DNA of 64,000 bases from Luteimonas deserti (GTDB lineage: Bacteria; Pseudomonadota; Gammaproteobacteria; Xanthomonadales; Xanthomonadaceae), in NCBI RefSeq assembly GCF_013425765.1, contig NZ_JACCJZ010000010.1, positions 62,001 to 126,000 on the forward strand. Reading direction: 5' to 3'. A program made the translations under genes and the position numbers. Below are positions 57,479 to 64,000 of the stretch, in pieces (position 1 is the stretch's first letter; each line of letters begins with the position of its first letter). The notes below the pieces were generated by a model. That model did no database searches. It was given only the letters and a program-made list of their open reading frames with translations, and was not told where the DNA came from.

Positions 57479-57553
57479 GCGAATCTGACCCCATCACGTT
57501 TGTTCGGCGGGCGCCCTCAAGAGGGTGCCATAAGTGAATCTGGCACCATTATC
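57479..57553. repeat. Short direct repeats around a hairpin, mobile-element-like
   Basis: GAATCTGACCCCA (57481-57493) and GAATCTGGCACCA (57536-57548) match at 11 of 13 positions. Between them lies an almost perfect 9-bp hairpin (GGCGCCCTC at 57510-57518 with GAGGGTGCC at 57521-57529, one G-T pair). The wording resembles flanks of REP-associated or small transposon footprints in gammaproteobacteria. It sits just upstream of the four-gene signalling module. Confidence 0.4.
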
Positions 57554-57623
57554 TCGGTTCCATTCAAGAATCTCCCCTTGCGGCCGATTTCCCAAGCAAG
57601 GCCAGACACCGAGGGAGAAGGAC

Positions 57624-58736
57624 ATGGCGCTCCAAGTGGCCTATGCGCAGACGCAACAGCGCGATGTGATCGCTGCGATGCGGGAGCTGTCGGACCGCCT
57701 CGGGCCCGACGACCTGGACGGGATCCTGTTCTTCTGCGATCCCGACAATGATCTGGACGCGTTGGGGCCGGCTATCCGCGCCACCTTCGCCTGCCCGGTG
57801 GTGGGATGTACCTCGTCCGGACAGATCGGGCCGGAAGGCTTTCAGGCCTGCGGCATGCTGGTGGCCGGGTTGCGTGGCGGATCTCTCCGTCTCCTTCCTT
57901 TCCCGATCGCACCGCTATCCGATCTTCAGGCGCAGGCCGCGCTCGTTTCCGAGACGGTGCAGGAGATCGTGGCCGCCGCGCCCGATCGCCGCCATTTCGG
58001 CCTGTTGCTGGTGGATGGGCTGTCCGCCTGCGAGGAATTCCTCGCGGCCGCGCTGTACCAGATGTTCGGCAACGTCCCCCTCGTAGGCGGATCGGCGGGC
58101 GACAACCTGCGCTTCGAGCGGACCCACGTCTACTATGACGGGCGCTTCCTGCAAGACGCTGCGGTGTTCGCTCTATTCGAGAGCGCCGTGCCGTTCGCCA
58201 CGTTCAAGTTCCAGCACTTTGTCGCCAGCGATGTGGAACTGGTGATTACCGGCGCCGATCGGCAGCGCCGCATCATTACCGAGATCAACGGCGAACCGGC
58301 GGCCTTGGCCTACGCCGAGGCGATCGGCGTGCCGGCGGAGGCATTGGATCCCATGGTGTTCTCCACCCATCCGCTACTGATCACGCTGGCCGGCGAGCCC
58401 TATGTCCGCTCGATCCAGCGGGTCAACGAAGACCTGTCGCTGACCTGCTACTGCGCCATCGACGAGGGCCGTGTGGTGTCGGTGGGCAAGGCCGTCGACG
58501 TGATGGCGACCCTGGCCACGGCGTTCCAGAACGTGCGCCGTGCGGTACCGGAACCGGCTTTGGTGATCGGTTGCGATTGCATCTTGCGGCGGGTGGAGTT
58601 CGAGCAGAACGGGAGGGCTGCCGAAGTGGGCGAGTTCATGGCGCGCCAGCGCGTGTTCGGCTTCTCGACCTATGGCGAACAGTTCAACGGACTGCACGTC
58701 AACCAGACCTTCACCGGAGTGGCGATCGGAGGATGA
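57624..58736 (+). CDS. FIST-domain sensor protein
   Basis: 370 residues from the ATG at 57624, decided by GAGGGAGAAGG 6 bases before it. The FIST N domain covers about 1-215: LDGILFFCDPDNDLDALGPA, VVGCTSSGQIGPEGFQACGM, MFGNVPLVGGSAGDNLRFER. The FIST C domain covers about 220-365: NGEPAALAYAEAIGVPAEAL, DCILRRVEFEQNGRAAEVGE and FSTYGEQFNGLHVNQTFTGV. FIST domains are thought to sense amino acids or other small ligands in the cytoplasm and often precede histidine kinases. It is the first gene of a four-gene cluster, 3 bp before the kinase gene. Confidence 0.9.
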   Translation: MALQVAYAQTQQRDVIAAMRELSDRLGPDDLDGILFFCDPDNDLDALGPAIRATFACPVVGCTSSGQIGPEGFQACGMLVAGLRGGSLRLLPFPIAPLSDLQAQAALVSETVQEIVAAAPDRRHFGLLLVDGLSACEEFLAAALYQMFGNVPLVGGSAGDNLRFERTHVYYDGRFLQDAAVFALFESAVPFATFKFQHFVASDVELVITGADRQRRIITEINGEPAALAYAEAIGVPAEALDPMVFSTHPLLITLAGEPYVRSIQRVNEDLSLTCYCAIDEGRVVSVGKAVDVMATLATAFQNVRRAVPEPALVIGCDCILRRVEFEQNGRAAEVGEFMARQRVFGFSTYGEQFNGLHVNQTFTGVAIGG

Positions 58737-58739
58737 GCC

Positions 58740-59873
58740 ATGGCGACCGAAGCGACCATCGTGCCGCACGGATTCGTGGCGGCCATTGAACCCAAAAAAC
58801 CGGCGGCCGGCGTCGAAGCGCGCATCGCGGAACTGGAGCGCAGGCTCGCCGCGCGCGACAAGACCATCGCCGTGCTCAAGCGCTGCGTGCAAGCGCGCGA
58901 CGAAGCGGAGACCTCGCCGCTGGCGGTGCTGGAACAGAACATCGCGCTCGGCCGGGTCGTGGCCATGAAAACGCGCGAGCTGACGGAGGAGCGGCGCGAA
59001 CTGCAGGACGCGCTCACCGAACTCGGCAAGGCGCAGGCCGTGTTGTTGCAAGCGCACAAGATGGAATCGATCGGCCAACTCGCCGCGGGCGTGGCCCACG
59101 AGATCAATACGCCGACGCAGTACGTCCGCGACAACGTCGCCTTCGTCGCTAAGGCCAGTGCAGTAGTCGAACGCATGCTGACCAAGGCCTGCGAAGTGGT
59201 TGCCGCCGCGCGCGCGGGCGGCGCGGCCGCGGACCGGATCGCCGAGTTCGAGGCTCTGGCCAGGTTGTCGAAGCTGGAATTCCTTCGTCAGCAGGTGCCC
59301 GAGGCGCTCGAACAGTCGATCGAGGGCCTGGATCGCATCTCGCGCATCGTCGGCGCGATGAAGGAGTTCTCGCATCCTTCGGCCGGACGCAAGGAGCCGG
59401 TGGATTTGCGCGCGCTGATCAACACCACCGTGACCGTGGCGCGGAACGAGTGGAAGTACGTGGCAGACCTCGAGACGGCGTTCGACGAGGGCGTGCCGGC
59501 AGTGTCCTGCCTGCGCGACGAGATCGGCCAGGTGGTCCTGAACCTCGTGGTCAACGCGGCGCACGCGGTGGCCGATACGCTCGAGCCCGGTGGCAAGGAA
59601 AAGGGCAGGATCACGGTGACGTTGCGCAGTACGGTGCCGGGTCACGTGGACATCCGCGTCGAGGACGACGGTCCCGGCATCCCCGAGCACATCCGCGGCC
59701 GCGTGTTCGATCCGTTCTTCACCACCAAAGAAGTCGGCAAGGGCACCGGCCAGGGACTATCGATGGCCTATTCGACCGTGGTCGACAGACACAAGGGCAG
59801 CATCTTCTTCGAGACGGAGCGCGGCAAGGGCACCGTTTTTATCGTGCGTTTGCCGGTGGAAGCGGGAGAGTAA
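58740..59873 (+). CDS. Sensor histidine kinase of the FIST module
   Basis: 377 residues. There is no membrane helix or PAS domain; the first 105 residues are a long coiled coil (ARIAELERRLAARDKTIAVL, MKTRELTEERRELQDALTEL). The HisKA-like part has ESIGQLAAGVAHEINTPTQY (phospho-accepting His120). A helical spacer precedes HATPase: N box VLNLVVNAAHAVADTLEPGG, G1 VEDDGPGIPEHIR, F box FDPFFTTKEVGKGTGQGLSM. The soluble design fits a cytoplasmic kinase reading the FIST protein next to it. The next gene (REC-HDOD) starts 3 bp after its stop. Confidence 0.92.
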   Translation: MATEATIVPHGFVAAIEPKKPAAGVEARIAELERRLAARDKTIAVLKRCVQARDEAETSPLAVLEQNIALGRVVAMKTRELTEERRELQDALTELGKAQAVLLQAHKMESIGQLAAGVAHEINTPTQYVRDNVAFVAKASAVVERMLTKACEVVAAARAGGAAADRIAEFEALARLSKLEFLRQQVPEALEQSIEGLDRISRIVGAMKEFSHPSAGRKEPVDLRALINTTVTVARNEWKYVADLETAFDEGVPAVSCLRDEIGQVVLNLVVNAAHAVADTLEPGGKEKGRITVTLRSTVPGHVDIRVEDDGPGIPEHIRGRVFDPFFTTKEVGKGTGQGLSMAYSTVVDRHKGSIFFETERGKGTVFIVRLPVEAGE

Positions 59874-59875
59874 CC

Positions 59876-60973
59876 ATGCGCATTCTGTTCGTGGACGACG
59901 AGGAGCGGGTACTGGCGGGCATCCGCCGCACATTGTTCATGGCCGATCGCGATTGGGAAACGGATTTCGCCACCAGCGGTGCCGATGCCCTTGTGAAGCT
60001 GGTGGCGCAACCGGCGGACGTGGTGGTGTCGGACATGCGCATGCCGATGATGGATGGCGGCCAGTTGCTGCGCCGCGTTCGCGATGCCTGGCCGGCCACG
60101 GTGCGGATCATCCTCTCCGGCCATACCGAACAGGAAGCGGCGCTACGCACGCTGGACGTGGCCCACCGCTTCCTCGCCAAGCCATGCGACGGAGACGCGC
60201 TGATCGAGGCGATCGACCGCACCATGGGGCTGCAGGAGCTGTTGCAGCACAAGGCGCTGCAGGAGGTGGTCGGCCGCATCGGCACGTTGCCGGCTGCGCC
60301 GCACATGTACGAGCGCCTGACCCGGTTGCTGGCCGAGGAAGGCGAACGCGTGGCGCAGGTGGTGGCCACCGTCGAACAGGACCCGGCGCTCGCGGCCAAG
60401 GTGCTGCAACTGGCCAATTGCGCCTTCTTCAACGAGGGCGAGCTCGTGGCCGACATCGCCGAGGCGGTTGCGCGCGTCGGCCTGCCCACTCTGCGGACTC
60501 TGGTGCTCGCCACTGAGGTGTTCGGCAGGAAGGAGTGCGCCGAGGTGGACGCGCTGCGCCTGCAGGCCGTGCACGCCTCGCGCTTGGCCGGAGAGATCGC
60601 CGACGCGTACGCGCCGCGCGAGACCACCACCACCGCCGCGCTGTTGGCCGAGGTAGGCAAGCTATTGCCGGAGGTCGAGCACCTGTGCGGAGAGGCGGAC
60701 GCGCGCGGCGACGGTTTTCCCACGCATGCGGAGATCGGCGCCTATCTGCTGGGCATGTGGGGCCTGCCGGCGACGATCGTGGAAGCGGTCGCGCACCACC
60801 GCAATCCCGAGCGCGTCCAGCCCAAGGCGTTCGACGCACTGGGTGTGGTGCACGTCGCCGTGGCGCTCGCCCGCGGCGAGAGTCCGGACAAGGGGTATCT
60901 GGACAGGATGGGCGTGGCCGAACGGCTGCAGCAGTGGGGCCGCACATGCGCGGCGCAGGTGCCGGGCAAATGA
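59876..60973 (+). CDS. Response regulator with HDOD output domain
   Basis: 365 residues. The receiver (1-120) has MRILFVDDEERVLAGIRRTL, phospho-accepting Asp53 in VVVSDMRMPMMDGGQLL, ILSGHTEQEAALRTLDVAHR and the Lys in FLAKPCDG. The HDOD domain is at about 140-340, with LPAAPHMYERLTRLLAEEGE, VEQDPALAAKVLQLANCAFF and AVARVGLPTLRTLVLATEVF. It continues HASRLAGEIADAYAPRETTT, a LGMWGLPATIVEAVAHHRNP segment and the typical HH. HDOD proteins lack phosphodiesterase activity and usually act as binding output domains. Its last bases overlap the next gene's ATG (ATGA). Confidence 0.92.
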   Translation: MRILFVDDEERVLAGIRRTLFMADRDWETDFATSGADALVKLVAQPADVVVSDMRMPMMDGGQLLRRVRDAWPATVRIILSGHTEQEAALRTLDVAHRFLAKPCDGDALIEAIDRTMGLQELLQHKALQEVVGRIGTLPAAPHMYERLTRLLAEEGERVAQVVATVEQDPALAAKVLQLANCAFFNEGELVADIAEAVARVGLPTLRTLVLATEVFGRKECAEVDALRLQAVHASRLAGEIADAYAPRETTTTAALLAEVGKLLPEVEHLCGEADARGDGFPTHAEIGAYLLGMWGLPATIVEAVAHHRNPERVQPKAFDALGVVHVAVALARGESPDKGYLDRMGVAERLQQWGRTCAAQVPGK

Positions 60974-62106
60974 ACCGCATGAGCGAAGCCGCATTGCCGC
61001 GCATCCTCTGCGTGGACGACGAGCCCAATCTGCTGGCGGGCCTGGAGCGCAGTCTGTTTGATCGGTTCGACGTGACCACCGCCGACGGTGGTGCCGCCGG
61101 ACTGGCGGCGCTGGAGGCTTCAGGCCCCTTCGCAGCAATCGTTTCCGACATGCGCATGCCCAACATGGACGGCGTCGCTTTCCTGGCGCAAGCCCGGCAA
61201 CGCGCGCCCGACACTGTGCGCATCCTGCTCACCGGCCAGGCCGACACCGCCTCGGCCATCGCTGCGATCAACCACGGCGCCATCTTCCGCTTCCTGTGCA
61301 AGCCGTGTCCGACCGAGGTGCTGGTCGCCACGCTGGATGAAGCGACGACACGGCACCGGATGACTCTCCTGGAACGGGAGGTGCTGGAAACCACGCTCTC
61401 GAGTGCGGTGAACACCCTGGGCGAAGTGCTGTCGATGGCGGCTCCGGCCGCGTTCCAGTGCGCCACCCTGGCGCAGACCTGCGTCCGCCACGCCCTGGGC
61501 AGGCTCGACTGGGCCGAGGGCTGGACCGTGCAGGTAGCCGCGGCGCTGAGCCAGATCGGCCTGGTCGGCGTGCCAAGCGAGCTCCTGCAGCGCGACCTTG
61601 CGGGCGAGCCGCTGGAGGACTCCGAGCGCGCGCTGTTGCAGCGTCATCCCGAAGTCGGCTATCGCCTGATCGTCTCGATACCGCGCCTGCAGCCGGTCGC
61701 CGAGATCGTGCGCCACCAGGCTGTGCCGCCCCCGCCGGAAGCCGCGGACGTAGTGGTCCGCGGCGCCCATCTCCTGCGCGCCGCGCTGGAGCTGACCCGT
61801 CTCCTGGCGGGCTCGGCCTCGCACGCACGCGCGCTCGGGGCGCTGACCACAATGGAGCCGCCGGTGCCCGGCGAGATCGTGCGCGCGCTGTTCGACTTCC
61901 GCATGGAAAGCATGCGCCGCAGCCGCAGCGTGCGGGTCCGCGACCTGATGCCCGGCTGGATCGTCGAGGAAGACATCCGCACCCAGCGCGGAATCCTGGT
62001 GCTGACTGCCGGCAGTGAACTAACCGCCACCGCGATCCTGGCCTTGCGCAACCACGTGGCGGCCCATGCCATCGCCGAGCCGCTGCGGGTCAGCTGCTCC
62101 GGCTGA
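60970..62106 (+). CDS. Response regulator with degenerate HD-GYP domain
   Basis: 378 residues, coupled to the previous gene by ATGA. The receiver (10-130) has ILCVDDEPNLLAGLERSLFD, Asp60 in AAIVSDMRMPNMDGVAFL and a Lys in FLCKPCPTEV. The C-terminal half follows the HD-GYP outline but without its key residues. The HD pair of the family (AALLHDIGK) reads AAALSQIGLVGVPSELLQRD. The later segment HPEVGYRLIVSIPRLQPVAE ends IVRHQ instead of a HHE, and no GYP is present. A final domain (VRVRDLMPGWIVEEDIRTQR, GILVLTAGSELTATAILALR) resembles the RpfG-tail module. Probably a c-di-GMP-inactive binding or signalling output. Last gene of the module. Confidence 0.88.
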   Translation: MNRMSEAALPRILCVDDEPNLLAGLERSLFDRFDVTTADGGAAGLAALEASGPFAAIVSDMRMPNMDGVAFLAQARQRAPDTVRILLTGQADTASAIAAINHGAIFRFLCKPCPTEVLVATLDEATTRHRMTLLEREVLETTLSSAVNTLGEVLSMAAPAAFQCATLAQTCVRHALGRLDWAEGWTVQVAAALSQIGLVGVPSELLQRDLAGEPLEDSERALLQRHPEVGYRLIVSIPRLQPVAEIVRHQAVPPPPEAADVVVRGAHLLRAALELTRLLAGSASHARALGALTTMEPPVPGEIVRALFDFRMESMRRSRSVRVRDLMPGWIVEEDIRTQRGILVLTAGSELTATAILALRNHVAAHAIAEPLRVSCSG

Positions 62107-62152
62107 GGAACGGCGGAACGGCGCTATCGCCCGCGGAACAGCCACGCGATCG

Positions 62153-62317
62153 TCAGGATCCACGCTTGCCGTCCTGGATCCAGTTCTCGATTTCCGCTGG
62201 CGTCAGGTCGAATTGCCGGCTCGCCCGCGCCACCGTTGTCTTGCTCTGAATGATCTTCAGCACCAGCGCCGACTTGCGCCGGGCCATCCAGCGCCTGATC
62301 TCTTCTTCTTCGCTCAT
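62153..62317 (-). mobile_element. Truncated transposase-associated ORF (IS remnant)
   Basis: 54 residues: start ATG 62317 with AAGGAGACACC before it, then EEEEIRRWMARRKSALVLKI and a VARASRQFDLTPAEIENWIQ helix-turn-helix, ending DGKRGS. This is the N terminus of a small IS-associated protein (DUF1153/IS3-group OrfA type) whose usual continuation (GKRGMENALRA and onward) is lost here. An intact start with a cut C terminus is the mark of a partial insertion sequence. It lies 46 bp after the signalling module, on the opposite strand. Confidence 0.7.
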
Positions 62318-62468
62318 CGGTGTCTCCTTGGTCGAAACGCAACATCTGCGCAGGAGTTCAGTGGGTCCTTCGGAAAGCTCCTCGTCAAGTTGGTCCGCTG
62401 TTGGCCGAGGCTGTGGAAAACTCCCAGAGAGTTTGGGGGTGATCAAAGAATGATCAATCTCGTACCTT

Positions 62469-62494
62469 CTCCGCGAGTTTCGCGGAGGTTTTCT
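62469..62494 (+). terminator. Hairpin terminator, + strand
   Basis: CTCCGCGA (62469-62476) and TCGCGGAG (62480-62487) form a perfect 8-bp stem with a GTT loop, followed by GTTTTCT. It could end transcripts from the signalling module 360 bp upstream or belong to the IS remnant. Confidence 0.5.
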
Positions 62495-62718
62495 CGCGCC
62501 CCGTGGCCTGAAACTCAAACTCGTGGCAAGTCGATTTGGGTTTTCACACAGCCTCGGCCAGAAGCGGACTTCGATGCCTTGCTTGTTTGCTTCCGACCTG
62601 GCTCGAAGACGGGGACCGGCACCATGCACAGTCAAGGGGCGATTTTCTGAGCTCAGGCGACTACCGGTCGCTGCGCAGGGGCAGCGCGGCCTGTACCGCA
62701 CTGCCCCCGCAGCCTGTC
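62495..62718. other. Less GC-rich stretch, IS-derived, no gene seen
   Basis: Locally AT-richer than the window. It contains GATTTGGGTTTTCACACAGC (62531-62550), a wording I know from repeated insertion-associated DNA in gammaproteobacteria. No complete gene-like frame. Confidence 0.4.
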
Positions 62719-63171
62719 TCAGTGCAGGCGCACGCCAGAGGCATCCGGGTTCGGGCGATGGGCTGCCAGACGTGCAGGCGTGCTGCCGTCGATGGTGCCG
62801 TAGGCCGCAGGCATCTCCCGCACGCGTGAACCCCCGCCGGACTTTGCATCGAGTGTCTGACGGCTGATCTGCCGGATCATGTCCTTCATCTCCTCCGCGT
62901 TATCGAAGATCGCTGAGCCGATCACGATGATCGTGCCGTCCGCAGAGTCACCGCCGCCCCCGGCCATCAACAGATCCCCTTGGGCACGTAGCAGATCGAG
63001 CAGGCGGTCGGCCTCGTCCATCTGATCCAGCGTCATACCGAAGGCCGGGGCCTTGTCGACCTTCGCGTCGGTGCAAGCGGGCGCGTCATCCTCGGATGCC
63101 GTCTCCTCGTCGGCGTCGTCTGCATCCTCGGTGTCATGTTCTACAGCCGCCGGCTTCCCTTTGATCTCCAA
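62719..63171 (-). CDS. Acidic hypothetical protein, TTG start at truncation point
   Basis: 150 residues with a TTG (63171) as the earliest possible start; the next Met is at 63036 (MTLDQMDEADRLLDLL). Residues 8-38 are very acidic (EHDTEDADDADEETASEDDA). They are followed by a helical core (TLDQMDEADRLLDLLRAQGD, GTIIVIGSAIFDNAEEMKDM) and a tail RLAAHRPNPDASGVRLH. Small helical proteins of this outline often sit in accessory DNA. Its start lies inside the end of the truncated endonuclease gene, at the probable recombination point. Function unknown. Confidence 0.55.
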   Translation of the reverse strand: MEIKGKPAAVEHDTEDADDADEETASEDDAPACTDAKVDKAPAFGMTLDQMDEADRLLDLLRAQGDLLMAGGGGDSADGTIIVIGSAIFDNAEEMKDMIRQISRQTLDAKSGGGSRVREMPAAYGTIDGSTPARLAAHRPNPDASGVRLH

Positions 63172-63557
63172 TCGCCATCCGGGCCGCCCAGGCCGGTTTC
63201 CGCGACGGCGTAGCCCTGCCGGCGGAAGGCTTCACCGACGAGCTGCTCGAACTCGCGCCAGCCGACGGCGGCCAGGCTCTCGAGGCCGGTGCGGGTGTCG
63301 AGCAGGCGGCGGCGGTTGCGGGCGTTGACGAACGCCACCAGCGAGGCGATGCAGCACACGGCCAGCACCATCCACGCGATGGGCGCCAGTGCGTCGCCCT
63401 GGGCAGCGAAGGCCTGTGCGAACGGCCCGTCAAGGCGCGCGAAGACCACGGGAATGCCATGCCGGATGCCGGCATAGCCCAGCAGGCCGACCGTCAGACC
63501 CACCGGCCACGGCAATGCCGCCAGATCCTCGAGCGTGCTGCGTCGTCCGCGTCCCAT
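63141..63557 (-). pseudogene. Membrane-anchored Mrr-type restriction endonuclease, truncated
   Basis: 138 residues remain: a short basic start, two transmembrane helices (about 18-36 and 58-78), a basic linker (VNARNRRRLLDTRTG), then the start of the Mrr catalytic domain. WREFEQLVGEAFRRQGYAVA is followed by GLGGPDGD, where the family goes on with GGVDL and a QCKxW catalytic block. Here the reading breaks to WRSKGSRRL and stops. The PD-(D/E)xK core is therefore missing, as if the 3' part was replaced by the acidic protein gene at about 63165. Intact relatives are type IV, methyl-DNA-directed enzymes of about 300 residues. Confidence 0.75.
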
Positions 63558-63826
63558 GCGAATCCCCTGTCCCCTGCGCCGGACGATAACGCGAAGCCGG
63601 TTTGCGTGAAAGCGGTCACGTTCTCCGGGGTGCAGCCGGTATCGCAGGGCGCGCGCGGCTGCGTCGGACCGCGCGTCGGCGTGCGGCGGTCAGCTCGGCA
63701 GGCCCGCCATGCCCGCTGGGGTGGCGACGCACACGGCGGATGACGTTCCCGACGGTACCCGGGGCATGCCGCAGTGCGCAGCCCGCGCCACGCGAATGCG
63801 TGTGGCGCGGCAGCGGCTGCGTTGCA
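63558..63826. other. Intergenic stretch, nothing recognised
   Basis: About 270 bp between the truncated endonuclease and the minus-strand gene at the edge. No gene-like frame, terminator or repeat identified. Confidence 0.35.
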
Positions 63827-64000
63827 TCAGAACAACGCGCCCTGCGCCGGCGGTTCCGCTTCGACGGGCACCTCGCCAGGCGCGGGCGGGGGCGCAGGCA
63901 TCGCGCCCAGACGCCAGGCGAGGCCCGACCACCGTCCCGCATGCCGTCCGAGGGCGGCGCGCAGAATCGCGTCGCTCGCGGCCACATGCAACGCACTGCG
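63827..64000 (-). CDS. C-terminal end of an unidentified protein (partial)
   Basis: The last 57 residues of a gene that continues past the window. They read SALHVAASDAILRAALGRHA, then GRWSGLAWRLGAMPAPPPAP, and a Pro/Glu-rich tail to the stop. The tail looks like a natural C terminus, and the frame is open to the window edge. Too little is visible to name a family. Confidence 0.45.
   Translation of the reverse strand, partial: RSALHVAASDAILRAALGRHAGRWSGLAWRLGAMPAPPPAPGEVPVEAEPPAQGALF

Overview
The window is GC-rich chromosomal DNA, densely coding on both strands, from a gammaproteobacterium of the Xanthomonadaceae/Lysobacteraceae (Luteimonas- or Lysobacter-like). The assignment rests on family-level likeness of many proteins, on gene neighbourhoods such as ubiK-comM next to a PII gene, speE near a biosynthetic speA, and a SPOR protein overlapping argS, and on a cellobionate phosphorylase operon of the kind known in Xanthomonas. 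No rRNA, tRNA or CRISPR array was seen.

Region by region. 1-1.1 kb: the 3' end of isocitrate lyase and two small related secreted proteins. 1.2-4.1 kb: comM and ubiK on the minus strand, the nitrogen regulator PII, and a frameshifted exported protein. 4.1-9 kb: spermidine synthase, an M48 membrane metalloprotease and arginine decarboxylase (polyamine synthesis). 9-12.9 kb: a decayed EF-hand gene, an ECF sigma factor with its DUF6768 partner, a YdfG-type dehydrogenase and two uncharacterised proteins. 13.3-17.8 kb: a SPOR protein, argS, a TSUP permease, folE and a small hypothetical. 18-23.4 kb: a DUF885 lipoprotein with a clear terminator, a membrane protein, the RNA helicase dbpA and a zinc alcohol dehydrogenase.

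23.7-28 kb holds a three-gene set: exported SGNH hydrolase, membrane-anchored unknown protein, and a long Lnt-like nitrilase-fold membrane protein. 28-39.5 kb carries YaeQ, a fasciclin lipoprotein, DUF3597 and DUF378 proteins, a LysR/short-chain dehydrogenase/SnoaL set, a TonB-like protein, a three-gene envelope operon (helical protein, YqjE-like, DUF3618), an unknown membrane protein and an Lrp regulator. 39.6-52 kb carries a serine hydrolase, two lipoproteins, an mgtE with an apparent frameshift, a DUF1905 protein, a glutaredoxin-MauE fusion, an HxlR/SnoaL pair, an AraC regulator, a GMC oxidoreductase and an alpha/beta hydrolase.

52.1-56.5 kb is a compact catabolic operon: GPH-type sugar transporter, cellobionic acid phosphorylase (GH94) and gluconokinase, overlapping by a few bases and preceded by a sigma70-like promoter with a LacI-type operator. 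Imported cellobionate would be phosphorolysed to glucose 1-phosphate and gluconate, and gluconate then phosphorylated. 57.6-62.1 kb is a four-gene signalling module (FIST sensor, PAS-less histidine kinase, REC-HDOD, REC with a degenerate HD domain). It is bracketed by mobile-element footprints: repeats at 57.5 kb, and a transposase remnant plus a truncated Mrr-type endonuclease at 62.1-63.6 kb. This bracketing suggests an acquired module. The right edge cuts an unidentified minus-strand gene.
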